A stretch of 64,000 bases of DNA from Cardinalis cardinalis (GCA_014549065.1 JACDOX010000052.1:1714728-1778727); one strand, 5' to 3'. Counted from the first letter of the stretch, positions 35,521 to 49,653 are shown. Numbers and translations: made by a program. Notes: a model not told the origin generated them from the letters alone.

Positions 35521-37664
35521 TTCATATTGAGGCAATCGTCTGTCCTACTTAAGATCTATAACTGTGTTAGCTGTGAGAAATATCAAAACAACTGGATCCA
35601 TGTAATTACAGATTCATCTCCTGGGCTCACTCCTACTTTAACAACAACCTAGAAGTAGTTATGCATTACCCCTCAGAACAAATAAGTTTTATTTTGTGCC
35701 TTTTCCCTCAATGTTGAACAAAATATTCATTATTCAGCAGACTGGAAAACAAACTTCATGAAGGAATAAAAAAAAAAAGTAAGAAAACTTTCTCAGATTT
35801 TCTGGAGCAGTTTCAAATCCTCTGAACTTAATGAGAGCTTTTTCCACTGACTTTAAAAATTCTTTTCATTCAGTATATTCATAATAGACTACAAAAAGCC
35901 CCCTTATTTGAATAGTTAAAAAGAAGAGAAAAAAAGAAGTAAGGACTGAAAGCCAAGGTTGNATATATCCTAAGTGTGAAAAGAAACATCCTTACATCCT
36001 TTTTAAAAGGATGATTAGCCTTTGGTGTAAATAATCTAAGTGGATTCTCTCTACCAGCATAGCCTGTGTGACAAATTTTCACTAGGTGTTATTTTGAAAC
36101 TGTCTACAAGTGGAAATTAATGAGAAGAAGGAATTTATTTACTTCACTGTTGCCATTCTTACAGTGCCTGTTTGGCAAAGAAAATGTTGTACTAAAGAAA
36201 CTTTAATGTATTGTATCTTAATATGTTTCCAAACCATAATAAAATCCATTTCACAGCAGCACTCTTATAGCAAAGGATGCTCTTCTGGAGAGTTACTGAG
36301 ACAAGTTATGGCCTCTCATTTTACATTTTAGTTAATTTCCCACTTATTTCCCCATGTAGAGCCTCTAGTCAAATTCAGCCTTTCTTTTTCTTTTTTTTTT
36401 TTTCCTGTATAGACAACTGTTCAACTATTGCAGCCTGCGACAAACTGACTAGGAGACAAATTGTAGTTGCTAACCTTGAGCTCCATGAGCATACACAATT
36501 CTTGGCAAGGAAACTATAAGAGTACTTTTTCTTACCACTGGTGTTTCCCTGCGTTTTGCTCAATTGCAACATGCCTTGTTAATGCTGTTCCTGGAAATAC
36601 AGATAAAGCAGTGCACTTTGCAAGACATTATAAGGAAAATGCTGTTTTGTTAACATTGTCCGCGCACTCACCAAGTAATTCTTTCAGTACTGACAACATT
36701 TTGTGGCCACTGTCTTCATTACAGTACNGGTATGAGTTGTGCTGTCTATGAATACTGGAGATGTGGTTTTTTGGAGGGCAGAGGTGTGCTTTTTTTTGTT
36801 TTGTTTTGCTTTTTTTTTTTTTATGGTATGCCCTCTGATACAGACAATTTTTCTACTCTGACACCTCTAGTCCGTGTTTTTTGCATGGCATAGCTCAAGT
36901 CTTTTAACTAAGTTACTTTTGTGTGATATGGCCAGGGCCTCTACATCTTTTCAACTAACACTCAGGAACTTCTGATTGGCTGAGTAAATTCATTTGCAAA
37001 GAATCCTTTTAAAAAATATTGATACTATCTTGTAACTGGAAAATACCTAAATATCTTCAGACCAAAGTAGTAACTAATTTTACCCTCATAACAGATTTGA
37101 TCTCTTTTGTGTTTCAAAAAACTCAGCTGCCTAAAGCCCTCTCTTTGTACAAAAATCTTGGGTTCCCAGTCTTTTTTCCTTGAAAATCTAATTAACAGTA
37201 TTCTTTTAAATAAGAAGATTACTTTCTGTGAGCAATTAACTGAAATTCAGTCTGCTTTAAACTTTTCAATATAGCAATGAATATTTATAAACTTAATAGA
37301 ACTTCACCCTGGTAGGCAATCCCTTTAATCTTATTTGAAGCAGCATGGGGCCCAAGTCTCACTGGATTAACATCATATTTTCTTTTGGCACACACACACA
37401 AAAAAATAATTTCCTTGAAATGAAATATTTGACCAACTGTTATCCAAATCTATGACAGTTCAAAGTTTGTGTCAGTAAAACTAGAGTGTATATATCCATA
37501 TTATCTTTGGCTTCATGCTGTGATTCAACAATATTCTCTCAAGCTCATATGCACTTTTCTGCACCATTAGCACCTGCTGGCTTGCAAATATCAATCAGAG
37601 AATGAAAGGTACAGTAACTTTGGTCTTAAAATGTAAGCCAAATAGGGTAAAGGTCTGCTAGAGT
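35521..37664. other. AT-rich unique sequence with T-rich homopolymer tracts
   Basis: No gene was recognised. Poly-T tracts occur near 36382-36404 and 36790-36822. Short frames (94 codons at most) have no recognisable domains. Confidence 0.4.
36790..36822. repeat. T-rich low-complexity tract
   Basis: Runs of T are separated by single G residues and one GC, ending in about 14 T residues. Confidence 0.8.
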
Positions 37665-37987
37665 GAAAAGAAAAGAAAAGAAAAGAAAAGAAAAGAAAAG
37701 AAAAGAAAAGAAAAGAAAAGAAAAGAAAAGAAAAGAAAAGAAAAGAAAAGAAAAGAANNNNNNNNNNNNNNNNNNNNNNNNNNNNNNNNNNNNNNNNNNN
37801 NNNNNNNNNNNNNNNNNNNNNNNNNNNNNNNNNNNNNNNNNNNNNNNNNNNNNNNNNNNNNNNNNNNNNNNNNNNNNNNNNNNNNNNNNNNNAAAAGAAA
37901 AGAAAAGAAAAGAAAAGAAAAGAAAAGAAAAGAAAAGAAAAGAAAAGAAAAGAAAAGAAAAGAAAAGAAAAGAAAAGAAAAGAAAAG
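37665..37987. repeat. (AAAAG)n pentanucleotide microsatellite spanning an assembly gap
   Basis: Perfect GAAAA/AAAAG units run from 37665 to 37757 and again from 37893 to 37987, flanking 135 ambiguous bases. The repeat clearly continues through the gap, so the true array length is unknown. The lysine/glutamate/arginine-rich (plus) and serine/phenylalanine/leucine-rich (minus) open frames over it are artefacts. The strand bias (pure purine on plus) means it could form triplex DNA. Confidence 0.97.
37758..37892. other. assembly gap (135 N)
   Basis: An uninterrupted run of ambiguous bases lies inside the pentanucleotide repeat. The assembler evidently could not span the array, so the gap size may be an estimate. 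Confidence 0.97.
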
Positions 37988-39627
37988 TAGATATCCAGGA
38001 AGCAAAGATGTCAGCTGGAATAAAACCAAAGAAATATTTTCAGTGTTGAATTTCATCTCTAATTTTGCTTTATCTCTTCCGTGTGAAAAGTCACTATTAT
38101 GAAATTGCTTTTGAAGTAAAATCTGGTTTACATTCTCAAAGCAAATGGATACTAAGAACAATTTTGTAGTAATTTCTATATTATTGCCACAACTGCAAAG
38201 TACCTAAGACCTGGTTTTGGAGCTGGGTTTTTTTTAAATTTTCCTCTAATTAGCTCTGCCATATGATTTGTGCTTGAAGAACTCTCTTGACTAATTTCAC
38301 TGGTTTAGAATGTTTACTGGATGAACTCTTTTTCTTTTCCTCCAACACTGTGTTTCTCACTTGTCTGAATCTATTCCTCAAGAATTTATTTTCCTNTGTC
38401 CTTTTATTCTGCAGTCTTTGGTTTGTATTTTCACTGGAGTCAAAGACATCTTTGTGAAAAATGTGTTCTCTTTAATGAACTCTCTTAGTTTTGCAGGTGA
38501 TTTGACAGTAACTGTCTGTCAAGAATACAGATGTGCTGCAGCTTGATTGTTCTAGTGTAAAAAAGAAAAAAGTAGAATTCAGATCTTTAGGATTTTATTG
38601 TAGTTATATTTTGTGTAAGAGGTGATTTCAATGCAAAGGACTTTCCAAGTCCAAGATTTTCCAAATGTAAGCCATTCATTTATCTCTGTGAGAAGGGGTT
38701 GCTTTAGGTGATGCCTGTTCCCAATGGATCTGCACATATTCTGCAGGTCTGATGCATACAGAACAATGTCAGACTTGGTGTACAATCTGGTGTTGTATAA
38801 AACAGTTTCAGAGACACAGCAGAATCAGTTGTCTTGCAAACAGTTTGAAACTGAAAAAATCTCAAATAGGTAATGAGGTGACACAGCCTTGGCCAAAACT
38901 TTTGCAAACTCAAAAGTTTTGCACACAGGGCAGAATACTGTGCAAAAATGTAGCTGATGAAGACTGGCTAACAGGGCTAGAAAATGACAGATACAAAACC
39001 GAGAATAATTCTAGTAAAATTAGAAACAACATGTAATACTTGCACTCTATGGGTTCTTACAAAACATTTCTCCTGAAAAGCAGACACCACTTGACCTCAA
39101 TTAGGGACATATGTCTAGTACCATAGTGCTGTACGCAACTGTAAACACTATACTGGCAATCACCAGAAATACCTGATTTCATCTTTGCATTAAACTGCAG
39201 ATGTCAAGTGGAAGACAAGCTGGTTTTTTTGTTTTGGGATTCTAGTGGATTTTATGACAAGCTTTTGTCAAGAGTATATTTCCTTTTTCAGTTAGTGCTG
39301 TACAACTCTAAAGGTTGCTCCTCTTGTAGAAAGCAAACTAACTGAAATGTAGGACATATCACATGTTCTTTTGAAAAGCCACATTCTCTTCTGAAAAGCC
39401 TGAATTCAGTAGTTTCAGCAATCCCTGAAGAAAGGATTCTTGCAAGTGGAATTACACTGCAACTATCTTAGCAAACTCTCAAATGGTAGTCAGTGTAATA
39501 TACAAATTCTCCATTATGAAACCAATACTAAATTTTAATTGAAAACCAACTCTGTGAAATACAAACTCTAGAAGGATTTTTGCTTCCTGATGTAGTTGGC
39601 ATACGATGCCCCCCTCACCAGGGCCAG
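37988..39627. other. AT-rich unique sequence, no gene seen
   Basis: Frames of up to 94 codons are present without recognisable domains. No transposon was recognised. Confidence 0.4.
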
Positions 39628-39690
39628 AAGTCAGACTCAATAATTCTCATGGGCCCTGTCCAATTCAGGATACTCTGTGATTCTATCATT
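39628..39690 (+). mobile_element. short CR1 (CR1-X-like) 3'-end fragment, plus strand
   Basis: The plus strand reads as a CR1 3' terminus: 'gactcaataattctcatggg', 'ccaattcaggatactctgtg', then 'attctatcatt' octamer remnants. The tail type resembles that of the SINE at 18.4 kb, but no tRNA-like head is visible upstream, so this is scored as a LINE fragment. Confidence 0.75.
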
Positions 39691-42600
39691 TCGGAATGTA
39701 GCTGAGTGGAGATGTTCAAGAAAATTTGCAGGCACATAAAAGCTGATTTTAAGTCTGTACAGATTTTNTAACATTGCATATGACATCCTTTATTCCTGTA
39801 TCTCATCTTCCAGGTGGGAGGTGTTTGGTTAAAGGTTTTTTTCCTTTCTCTTTCATCCTTTCCTCTTGTGGCAGGTCACAAGAAGGGAGAAAAAGAAATA
39901 ATGCATGGGAACATCACATGCTACCCAAGACGTCTTTTGTGGCCACTGCATTATAAAAAAAATCTCTCCAAATCANAGTCCTGTTACCTGGTTGTCAAGA
40001 ATATATTGTTTCTAATTTGGTGATAAAGNTGATAGAAAGTAGAAAAACAACTGGATACGTAAAATTAGTTAATAACCACAAGTGGATTCGTGACATTGTA
40101 CGGGATACCATTATTTGCATCACAACAGTAAACAACATTTTTTCCTGCACTCACTATTTAGTTTATTCATTATTTATTTAATTCACTATCAAAGCTTTTT
40201 TTTCCCCGACAGATCAAGTATTTAAGGTCAAATAATATATGGATTTTTTTTCACATACACTAATAAAAAAATTGTTAGCTAACTTCTTTATACTAGTGCA
40301 ACACAGATTTCTCTGATGTTTAGGGGTTTTCCTCTACTGTTAATGCAAAGAGCCATGACTTTTCAGATTTTGACTTGTAAAGGAGGGACTTTCCTTCCCA
40401 CCAGATGTTTTATTCCCATGTCATTGTTTTCCTTGGAAAGGACACCACTTTTCTAAATAAAAAATAAATAAAACAATTTTTAAAAATTAGTTGATACATG
40501 TTTATTTGGCAATTATTTTAAATGTATTCTTTTACCATCCTTGCTCCTGAGTAAAAGCAGTGGCTGTCACACAAACCATCTGAAAAGACTTTTGGCATAA
40601 AAGGTCATTGGTCTTTAAGATTTTTAAATGCAACATTTCAGCTTTCAGAAATTTGATTTTAATAACAAAATTAAAATTAATTTGAGGAAAACTAGCCAGT
40701 GCCACTAGCTGGAATTATTGTCAAATGGTTTGTAGCCTATGTCTTGACAGATATGGTTTCCTGATGTGTTATCTTAACACGCAATCAGAATTTTACCAAA
40801 AGGATAACTGACAAATTCACTCTACATGTCACCCTAACCTAATGAGAATCTCAGAAGAAAAACTTGTGCATGTTATTTTTTTATCTCAAACTTGTCTCCA
40901 GGCCAGATTTCAAAATCTTGCTCTAAATATTGAAGGTGTAAAGCTTTTCATAATTTAAAAAGTATTTAAAACATTTAAAAGGCATACTAAGATGTGTTAT
41001 TCCCATAAGCCACTATAAAGTTGCTCTGCTATTCTCTGGGTCTAGGGTAGTTCTATTTTCAGACCTATCGAAGAGGGAAGTAAGAATTATGCCTCAATCT
41101 TCCTAATATCCATAAAGTTCAGAGTCTCATTTGTAATGAGCAAGTGACATGAACCAATAATTAGAATGCCCTAAAACANTCTCAAAGAGATGTTGAGAAA
41201 AAGTTCCTTTAGGAAAGTTTGAGTGTCTTCCATTTTTTAGTTAAACCTGAGTTTTGGTTGATTACGAAGCAATAATTTCTGGATTGAGTAAGAATCAATA
41301 TATATATATATATATATATATACACTCCTTCTACAGATAAAAAGTAGGTTAAAAAATTACCATTATCTGCTGAAATTACTTCTAATTTACCATGATTACA
41401 ATCAAAATTTTTGATTCTAGCCTGAAAATTGTTGCTTTCCTAAGAAAGAAAATATCCTGTTGAATCAAATATCTTGTTATATGTCCTGATAAAGCAAAAT
41501 TCTGTGTCTGGTTACTGTGCTCTGTTTTCTTTCTTTTATCCCATACCATCAAATGTACTAGCTCATACACAAAAACCAGGTAAACTGATAATACAACAAA
41601 CTTCCATTACNAATTCCAATGTTTTCTACATGCCTACATATGATAACTGTCCTATTCAAATAATTTTCTTGTTTTTAAGGATAAAGAGGATAAATGTTAT
41701 TTTAGTACACTTTAATGTAATACTTCTATTACTGAATTGTTTTAAACTGATTGTAAGTTCTTTGAGATCTGCATTTCTTCACCTTTAATCCATGAGTGCT
41801 GTTATCTTCAGTAGTCCTTGTCCAATTCTTGTAATAATTCTGACAAGACTATTTCTTTGATATTTGATTTTGATAGCAACAAGCATGTCATTTTCTTACC
41901 AAAACTCGGCACCTTTTATTTCTTACCATTTCTCTAGTGATGTTCACTAACTTATTTCAGACGCCACAGTGTTTTAAAACTGCTCAGAAGGATGACTAGC
42001 CTTATTTTCAATTGTCTTTTAAGAGGAAAAATAATTCAATATGGAATAACTCTGTTAGCTCAATGAAATTCATGTTCTATTTTTTCATATGAGGTACACC
42101 AAACAAATATATCATTTAACACTAATTCTGAGAATCTTTTAATTGCGCTACGTAGATCCTAGAGACATAATTGATCATTATTCTGCTTGGAGTTGCCAAG
42201 GTGTTTCAGTCAAAATCTTTTCAAAAATTTTGTTTATGACATTTATTTTAATTGTTGGTCCATGAACAAGACTAAATGCACAATTTCATCTTTTTATCTA
42301 CACTATTATAAAAGTTTCTTGGGACTTTCTACTGACAGCTAATTGTGGTGCCTTAATAATTAAGAACAGTTTCTTAATACTAATAGTTTTCTGAAATGCT
42401 TTCTAAATTAGAATCACTAATGTTGCTATGATTCTTGATTTGAAAAGTGGCATAAAGTTGTGTTTAAAAACCTGAAATATTTTCTGCTCTTCACTTACTT
42501 ACCTGTAAACATGCCCCTAGGCATCCTGATAACAAGTTCAGAAGGAAATAAGAGTGTATCAAGAACAGAACAGAAAGTCAAAAAATCTGAATCCTATTTG

Positions 42601-43847
42601 TACATGATCAAAAAAGTCGTACAACAGCAAATCACTTAATTGCTCTTTAAAAGGGAAACAAAACACCTCTTTTCCCTCTGTGAAGTCTAGGACAAAAATA
42701 CTCTCTATCATTCTGTATATAAAAATCAAATCCTAATTTGGGAATTTTCNATAAAATAAGATATTATTTTGACAGTCTTTACAGGAAATAACAAGAAAAT
42801 AATAAGAAAAATCAGATACGGTTGTTCCTGAATGGCATTTTCATGTGCCTTCTGATTTCTACTTTTTTTCAAGATTTCTATAATATGTTGATATTTAAAC
42901 ACTGATTTTTTTAATTTTTTTTTTTAAGGGACAACTAATAGCCTATTTATGCATCTATTACTTTTTTGGAGTGGCCTCAAGGCAAGAGCTGTTTTAGGGT
43001 TCCTGTCAAAGGAATTCAAAGGAAGGCAACTTCAGTAAATAGTTGAGGATTTGAGTNCTATATGGAAGATCTTCAACAGGAAGAAGAGTTGAAACCTCAG
43101 GTTCATTCCCCAGTTACAAGCCCCTCTGTTCTGTAGATCCATCCCTTGTTAAAAGGAGAATTTTAAATTCCAGTAGTTTCTACATGGAAGATATACATTA
43201 TCTAAGAGTTTTTAATTAAATTTCTCCATTTACTATTACAGTGAGTAAAAACCAGGACAGAACAATATGAGTAGGAAAACTCTGACTCAGGTAGGCCACT
43301 TGAAGTGTCGAATAAGGAGTTTATGCATCATTAGCCTTTCTTCAGCTATTTAGATTTCCATAGACTTTGAAATTTTTATCCTACAAGTCCATTGTATCTA
43401 CTTATAACTTGTTGGTTTTTTACTTTGAACAGATTACCTTTACCAGATTTTCACAGAAAGGCATTTTTACCTTGATACTATTTTTCTACAGGTGAGTGTA
43501 AAGGAAATCAGTTATATTTTAGCAGAGCTCTGGGGTTTTTTACATTTAAACTCAAGTAAGAGCACAGAAATAATGATTTTGGTGAGGCACTATTATATAT
43601 CAATTTCCAACTGCCTTTTTTTTTATTTTACAAACTGTATTCTCTTTGCTAATGTCACTGATACACTAGGAAGTACATTTCTGCCTGAGAAGCCTATTTA
43701 GGGGTGTAGGTTAGACTTCTATTACTCCTGGGCTTAGATCCAAGAAGTAGAACAGGCTTTGCTTTCCAAGTGCATTTAAAATCATATGCAGTTCTGAACC
43801 GTGGCATTTTTCGTGGATATCATAAATATTCTCACCCCTGAGTAAGT
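39691..43847. other. AT-rich unique sequence, no gene seen
   Basis: No transposon or gene was recognised, apart from the TA microsatellite at 41.3 kb. The longest frame has 104 codons (41474-41788) and no domain. Confidence 0.4.
41298..41322. repeat. (TA)n microsatellite
   Basis: An uninterrupted run of about 12 TA dinucleotides is present. Confidence 0.92.
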
Positions 43848-44175
43848 GAATCACAGAATCAGAGATTTGCTGAGATTGGAAGGCATCCCTGGAGGTCATC
43901 TGGAAAAAACACCCTGCTTGAAACAGGATTAGCTAGAACAGATTGCTTAGGAATGTGTCCAGTTAGGTTTTAGGGTTTAGGTTTTGAGCAACTCTAAGGA
44001 CAGAATCCACATCTCTTTGCAGTTAATTCCAGTGTTCAACTACCCTCACTGTATTTCCTGCCAGAATTTCCACTCTTCAAATTTGTACCCAGGGCTTCAT
44101 GTCATGTCATCAGGTAGCACTGAGAAGAGCCTGGCTTCATATTCTTTACTCTTTCTATCAGGTATTCTTTGCAAA
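43848..44175 (-). mobile_element. CR1 LINE 3' fragment of about 330 bp, minus strand
   Basis: From left (3' end) to right the plus strand shows an octamer remnant 'aatcacagaatcagag', then 'tgagattggaaggcatccct', 'ggaggtcatctgg', 'gtgtccagttaggttttagg', 'ttccagtgttcaactaccct', and 'actgagaagagcctggcttc', then the match fades near the ATCAGGTATT block. These are diagnostic positions of a CR1 3' region in reverse. Many substitutions indicate an old copy. A frame of 80 codons on plus is antisense to the element. Confidence 0.88.
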
Positions 44176-45020
44176 TTGCATTACGATTGTCAAGATAAAG
44201 TGCTAGAAGTTGAGAGCGCACGCTAGGTAAAAAATACTTTTGTACTTGTTCTCTTTCTGTTCTCTTCCTAAATACCTCTGTCAGTTCTGGCCTCTATTAC
44301 AGATGGAAAAATGAGAACTACTATTCAATGGAAATTCTTTTATAAATCTATATGTAAGGTACTCTGGGAAATAAAAATACTGCAATGTTATAGATAAAAG
44401 CTCAATGCTCTGAACTAAAATATTGTTCTCTAGTTATGCATTTGAGAGACCAAGTTTTCTGTCTTCATAGAAAGAATGAGTGTGGTCTCATATTCTTAGN
44501 GAATTAAAGGTATATACTGGAATTAGTACTTTCATATTGAAAATCAATGAGACATATCTATCTAAGTAATTTAATGTTTTTTACACATTCATTCTGTCAT
44601 TTCAACATTTAATTTTGAATAGTATGATGGTTTTGTTCAGTGTATTCAATATCTTCAGTAGTAGTGGCAATGAAGACAGAAATGCTCAAGCTTGAGGAAA
44701 GACGTTAGAAAGTTTTGCCTGAACCAATCAAGTCTGCATTAGTCCCAAAGGGGCAAAGATACATGTTTCTTTTGAGGAAAATAGAAAGAGGAAGGTAAAA
44801 AACACTCAGTCTGTCAAATTTCTCTTTCAGATTATATTTTATTCTGACCAGTATAATGGTGCCATGAAATGGAAAGAAGTAACAATGGCTACATATGAAT
44901 TAACTATAAACAAAACATAAAAACTCTTTCTGTAAAAGATAAGATGGAGAATTAAATGAATATGTAAATTTGTTCTGCAATCTAGAGCTAATTCTTCACT
45001 TTACAGTCTCAATGTTGGGA

Positions 45021-45336
45021 GATCATAGGATCATAGAATCATAGAGTGACCTGGTTTAGGAGGAACCTTAAATACCATCTAGTTCCAACCCCCCCTGCCA
45101 TGAATAGGGACACCTTTCTCTAGACCAGGCTGCTCAGGGCTCCATCCAGCCTGGTCTTGTGCACCTTCTGGGATGGGGCATCCACAACTTCTTTGGGCAA
45201 CCTGTTCCAGTGCCCCATCACCCCACAGGAAGTCAGTTCCTGCTAATATCTAATATCTCTCTTTTAGTTTGAATTCATTCCCCCAATTCCCGTCACTACA
45301 TGCTCTTGTAAAAAAGTCCCTCTCCTTCTTTCTGAT
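45021..45336 (-). mobile_element. CR1 LINE 3' fragment of about 315 bp with intact 3' octamers, minus strand
   Basis: The left edge carries three adjacent octamers of the CR1 terminal type ('tcatagga', 'tcatagaa', 'tcatagag', 45023-45046). Then follow 'ccatctagttccaacccc', 'ctgccatgaatagggacacc', 'gatggggcatccacaac', 'gggcaacctgttccagtgcc', and 'aaaaagtccctctccttctt'. It is 5'-truncated at the right end. Sequence preservation is better than in the neighbouring copy at 43.8 kb, so it is probably a younger insertion. Confidence 0.95.
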
Positions 45337-48300
45337 CAAGGAGATGAAAACATGTCTGCATAAACACGCCTAAGTAAAGGAAACATGCACAAAAGTCATG
45401 CTGATATTGACATGGCTGTATGTGAATTTAAAATGTATACACACGTCATCTATAACTCCTCTCATAGCCATCCCTGACTTCATAGTTGTATAGGAAAAAG
45501 TGTGTGCCTAATAAGGAAATANTTGAAATAATTGAAATATCTTTCAATAAAATTTTGTATCCAANGATTTTTTCCCCAATAGAGTAAAGCTATAAGTCTT
45601 TTTTCTTTTTCCATTTAGCTGCAAGACTAGAAAGGCAAATGTGTTTTTTGACCCTTCTTATGTATTGGCACAGTACAATATGTGCTTCAGCAGTATTAAG
45701 ACATTGTTATTCTGTGTATCAGTATCATTTTTACAATCAGGCTTTCTGACTCTGACTACTTTTTGATTTTCTTAGTAAGATCTTTGTAATTATTCTCTCA
45801 CGTTAGTCAGCATTCTTGCAAATCCACTTGTATCTTTCAACTGCAAAACAATATTCAGTAATTTAGAATGTATTTTTAAATTAATTTCTTTTGCTCAGTA
45901 TTACTTGTCAATAAATCATCATTCTGTATAGTAAATGTTTCTTTCAGGCCTACTACCAATGCAATGCCCTAGCTTTGATGAAATTTTGCATATTTGCTTT
46001 GCTATTGGGAGTTATTTATCCATCTAAAGCGATCTAATGGCCTCTGGTTACAGGATTCTTTTTACCTCAGACTTTTTCATATTTATGTGATGCTGAGAAT
46101 ACACCTTTCTTTTGTAACCTGTATAATACATTTAAAGTACTCTGTGTCCTTCCTCCTTCAAGAACTAAAATAATCTGGGTAGTTTGCCTTGAAGTATGTT
46201 GCTCTGCCTTCAAGTTGATAACATGCACATTTACAGTGCAAGTTCGTGAGACATTTAAAGTGGTTACTGTTATCCAATGTCCTTGTCCTTCATGATTAAA
46301 TTTTGAAAGTCACATTTGTTTCATCTTTTCTGATGAAAAGTGTTATCAGCAAAATGAGATTGGTACACAACTTAAACATCTCCTTCTAGTACCCCTACAG
46401 GGATGTGATGGATGTCATTAAGTGGATCTGAAATGTGCATTCTCTGCATTTTTTCCTGATACTTCTATGGACTGCTATTAATAGAAAAATGCACTTCACA
46501 AGTCCTGCCGGGTTTCCAATTGCTAGGTAAAATCTAAGCTGTTTGACATAATAACTCCACTACTTTTTAATTAAGATCATTAATACTTCTCTGTCATCAA
46601 GTTATTTTCTTAGACTTTTTCTTTTCTTGTATATGGTTCATTTATCACTTTATTTAGAAGCTTTTGTATTTTTTCTCCATGTCCTATTATTTCAGATTTT
46701 TATTAGACTGAAGAATATTCCTGTTATGCTAATGTATTTTTCCATTTCTGATTTAGCTGCTGTCAGAAAAATCAACTGTTTCAATTTTTAATATCTGCAA
46801 AAAATAGAATTAATATTAAAGTAATGCCTTCTTTGCAGCAAAAGCTGGTATCCAATTACTGTCATTTTCTTCAACATGAATGTCAGATTTGTTGAGGCTG
46901 GTGTGATCTTGTTATTTTCTACTAATAAGTGAATTATTTTTAAAGTGACATGTAGATAATCAGTTTACTATGATGACCTTATTCATCACTAGCAGCACTT
47001 ATCTCACGAAGAGTCACCTTGACTTCCCTAAGACTTCACATGGTATAAGCCAAGTACGTTAAAATGCCTCAAAATCTGGCAGTCATACTGGATTTGACAT
47101 TCCATCCTGGAGCCAAACCAGCAGCTGCTTTCCTTACCTGGAAAGTGAGTGAGCAGCTGTGTGGTACTCAGTGGCTGGCTGGGGTGGCACCAGAACAGCC
47201 CTCAGCTGGGGACTGGACTGATTTGAGATATGTGTGTACCTGGCAGTGTCTGAGCAAATGGCTCAGGCTGTGAATGCTAACATGCACCACAGGTCAGGAA
47301 GACTTCTTGTTATTACACAGTAATAAATTAATACCTGAGTACATCAAATATCCTGCCATATCTCTAAGAGTTATGGAGCTTAGGTGACTCGCATAAATCA
47401 CTAATTGACTTCTCTGATTTCTCTTAAAATTTGCCTTNCACTATAACTTTTCTTCTAGAAACTAAGTGTTTCTGATATCCTCAGAGAAACTAACTGATGA
47501 GATTTCTCATGTTTTTCCCNTGTCTTATCAGTATAACACCAAAATGCTTTGGGTGTCCCACAAAAAATTTCTCAAAATTATTCATCCTNCTTCTTATCAT
47601 CTTGTTTAGATTTTCTTTCAAATTGGTGCATGTACATATAAAATAATGTCATAGCTTTGTATCTTTAACTCTAGCCCCTGAAGTAAAACAAAACATATAG
47701 AAGGCATAAAATATATTCTGAACTCATCTGTCAATCTTTCCTAAATCTCTGTTTTACTGCGATGTCACTTTTAGAATTGGATTCCTTGCACTCAATTCCT
47801 GTTCTCTTCATCGCCTTAGAAGCAAGCAGTTGATGATTTTTTTTTTTCTGATAAAATTCCTCAATTCTGCATAAAGCTTTCCAGTTTTATCCAAAACATG
47901 CTTGAAAAACCAGTGACCCTTCCTTGTTCTTGTAATTTTTAGCAGTCTTGAAAGATCAAGTCTGCCCTCCACCTTTTTCTTCTTTACAGTGATCTTGATG
48001 TAGATGATTATTAGGCCTTATATGGGGTTCAGGTACTTTTACAGCTCAGTGTAGAGCAAAGAAAGATCTTCTATACATCAACTTCATGGCATCATATAAC
48101 ACAAGACTGCTTGTCTCATGTTTATCTTACCAAAAGGAATTAGCTTTCTCTGACAAAAATAAAACAAAACTAAAATATACTTATAATGTTTTATGTGTAG
48201 GTTCTCCTNAGGATTTAAATGTTTCAACCTGATCAGTAGACTAGAACTTTCATCTTTAGCCATGCCTTTGGTATGAGAACACAACTGTAAAGTATGCTAT

Positions 48301-49653
48301 GTCTTCATCAAGTAAAGTCATTTTGTCTAGTTCTCAGANTAATGGAATAAGAGGCTTGTTTTTCTAGTAATTCATTTTTTTTCAAGGTGCTTCACAATGG
48401 AAACCATGGTGCACAATTATGTAAATTAGTTCTTTATAACAAAAAGGTGACTGAATTGGGATTCATATTCATGAAAAGATGAACAAATTCATAGATGCAC
48501 AAAGACACAGACACATGCAATGTATCAGGTTCAAACTTCTTTAGAATCAAAGGTTTCTCAGCTTTATTCTAGTGACATTGAAGATTTTTAGCACTGTATT
48601 TGACCCCGTATACATTGGAGAAACAGCATGAAAAAAAGCAAAATTGCTTTTAAAAAATCATCTCACTTGTGAATTACATATGCTTCTTGTGCAGTGTCCC
48701 CGAAGTGTCTACATTAATCCTATAATACAAAAATGTCTAATTAGAACAAATTTGATAAGCAGTTATCTGCATTAAACATATGTGTCACCATTCTTTGTAC
48801 AAGTAAATCTATTATTTCTAAATGAAATCAGAGCTATTAGATCAGAAAGCCTTACTGAAATAGAACTTTCTTCATTACTAAGCAAAATTGGGGATTTCAG
48901 TTTCAGAAGGGAGCCCTCATATCATTTCAAAGTAAATGACAGTAATAGACATAATTAGCACTATAAAGTGTTCAAGAGTCTTGAGGAAATTAGTATGTGT
49001 GGAGTTTGAATGGACAAGATTACTTCTTAGGTATTGCAAATATGCATTAAGTATATAAGCGTTTTAAACAGAAATAGCATAAGAAGCAACACTCTGGGAA
49101 ANGAATCTGAATAGACTGCAAAACTCTTTATGTGATTAGACTGCTCCAAATTTGCTTTCGTCCCTGNATCTTTATGTAGTTGTGAAACATTATCAGTCAT
49201 GGAAGGATCTGTAAGACAGAGAGCTCAGTGACATTGTTGTTAAATGGATTTTTATATAGCACTCATTATGTGTGACAGAAACAGTTTAACAGTTGAAAAA
49301 AGGGGTCTTTATTTGCCACTTTTCATTCTTCTTTGTGACTGCTACATTTTGTATATCTACATGTCTTAGTTATTTCCATGGACAATAAGGAATAATGTAT
49401 TTCACCAAAACCTGTATTGGTTCCTGTTTAGTGATTAAATTTCTGTCCAGCCAATTTGTGAGAATATTAACCAGCTTAAGCAAATAAACTAGATGTTTCT
49501 AATATTTTTGAGTAACTATATTATCTTCCAAGTAATATTCATATAAGTCTTGATAAAGTGAGATGATGAAGCTTGGAATTCAACATAACCTTACCTGCAA
49601 TTCTTTTTAATGAGACAATAACAGAGGGGCAAACTGAGGCAAAGTAAAGGTGA
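45337..49653. other. AT-rich unique sequence with one short LTR tail
   Basis: No gene was recognised. The only mobile signature noted is the LTR-tail-like segment at 47144-47186. Confidence 0.4.
47144..47186 (+). mobile_element. short ERVL-like LTR tail relic
   Basis: About 40 bp ('gtgagtgagcagctgtgtgg', then 'ctcagtggctggctgggg') match the terminal U5 segment seen at 35478-35513. The rest of the LTR is not recognisable on either side, so it is a relic or a captured fragment. A chance resemblance is unlikely given the length, but the evidence is limited. Confidence 0.45.

Noticed and set aside
37658..38161. Long open frames over the AAAAG tract (128 codons plus, 167 codons minus)
   Set aside because: They consist of translated pentanucleotide repeat and ambiguous bases; not genes.
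43961..43987. Telomere-like 'ttttagggtttagg' motif
   Set aside because: It lies within the CR1 copy, where mutated consensus sequence explains it; no tandem TTAGGG array is present.
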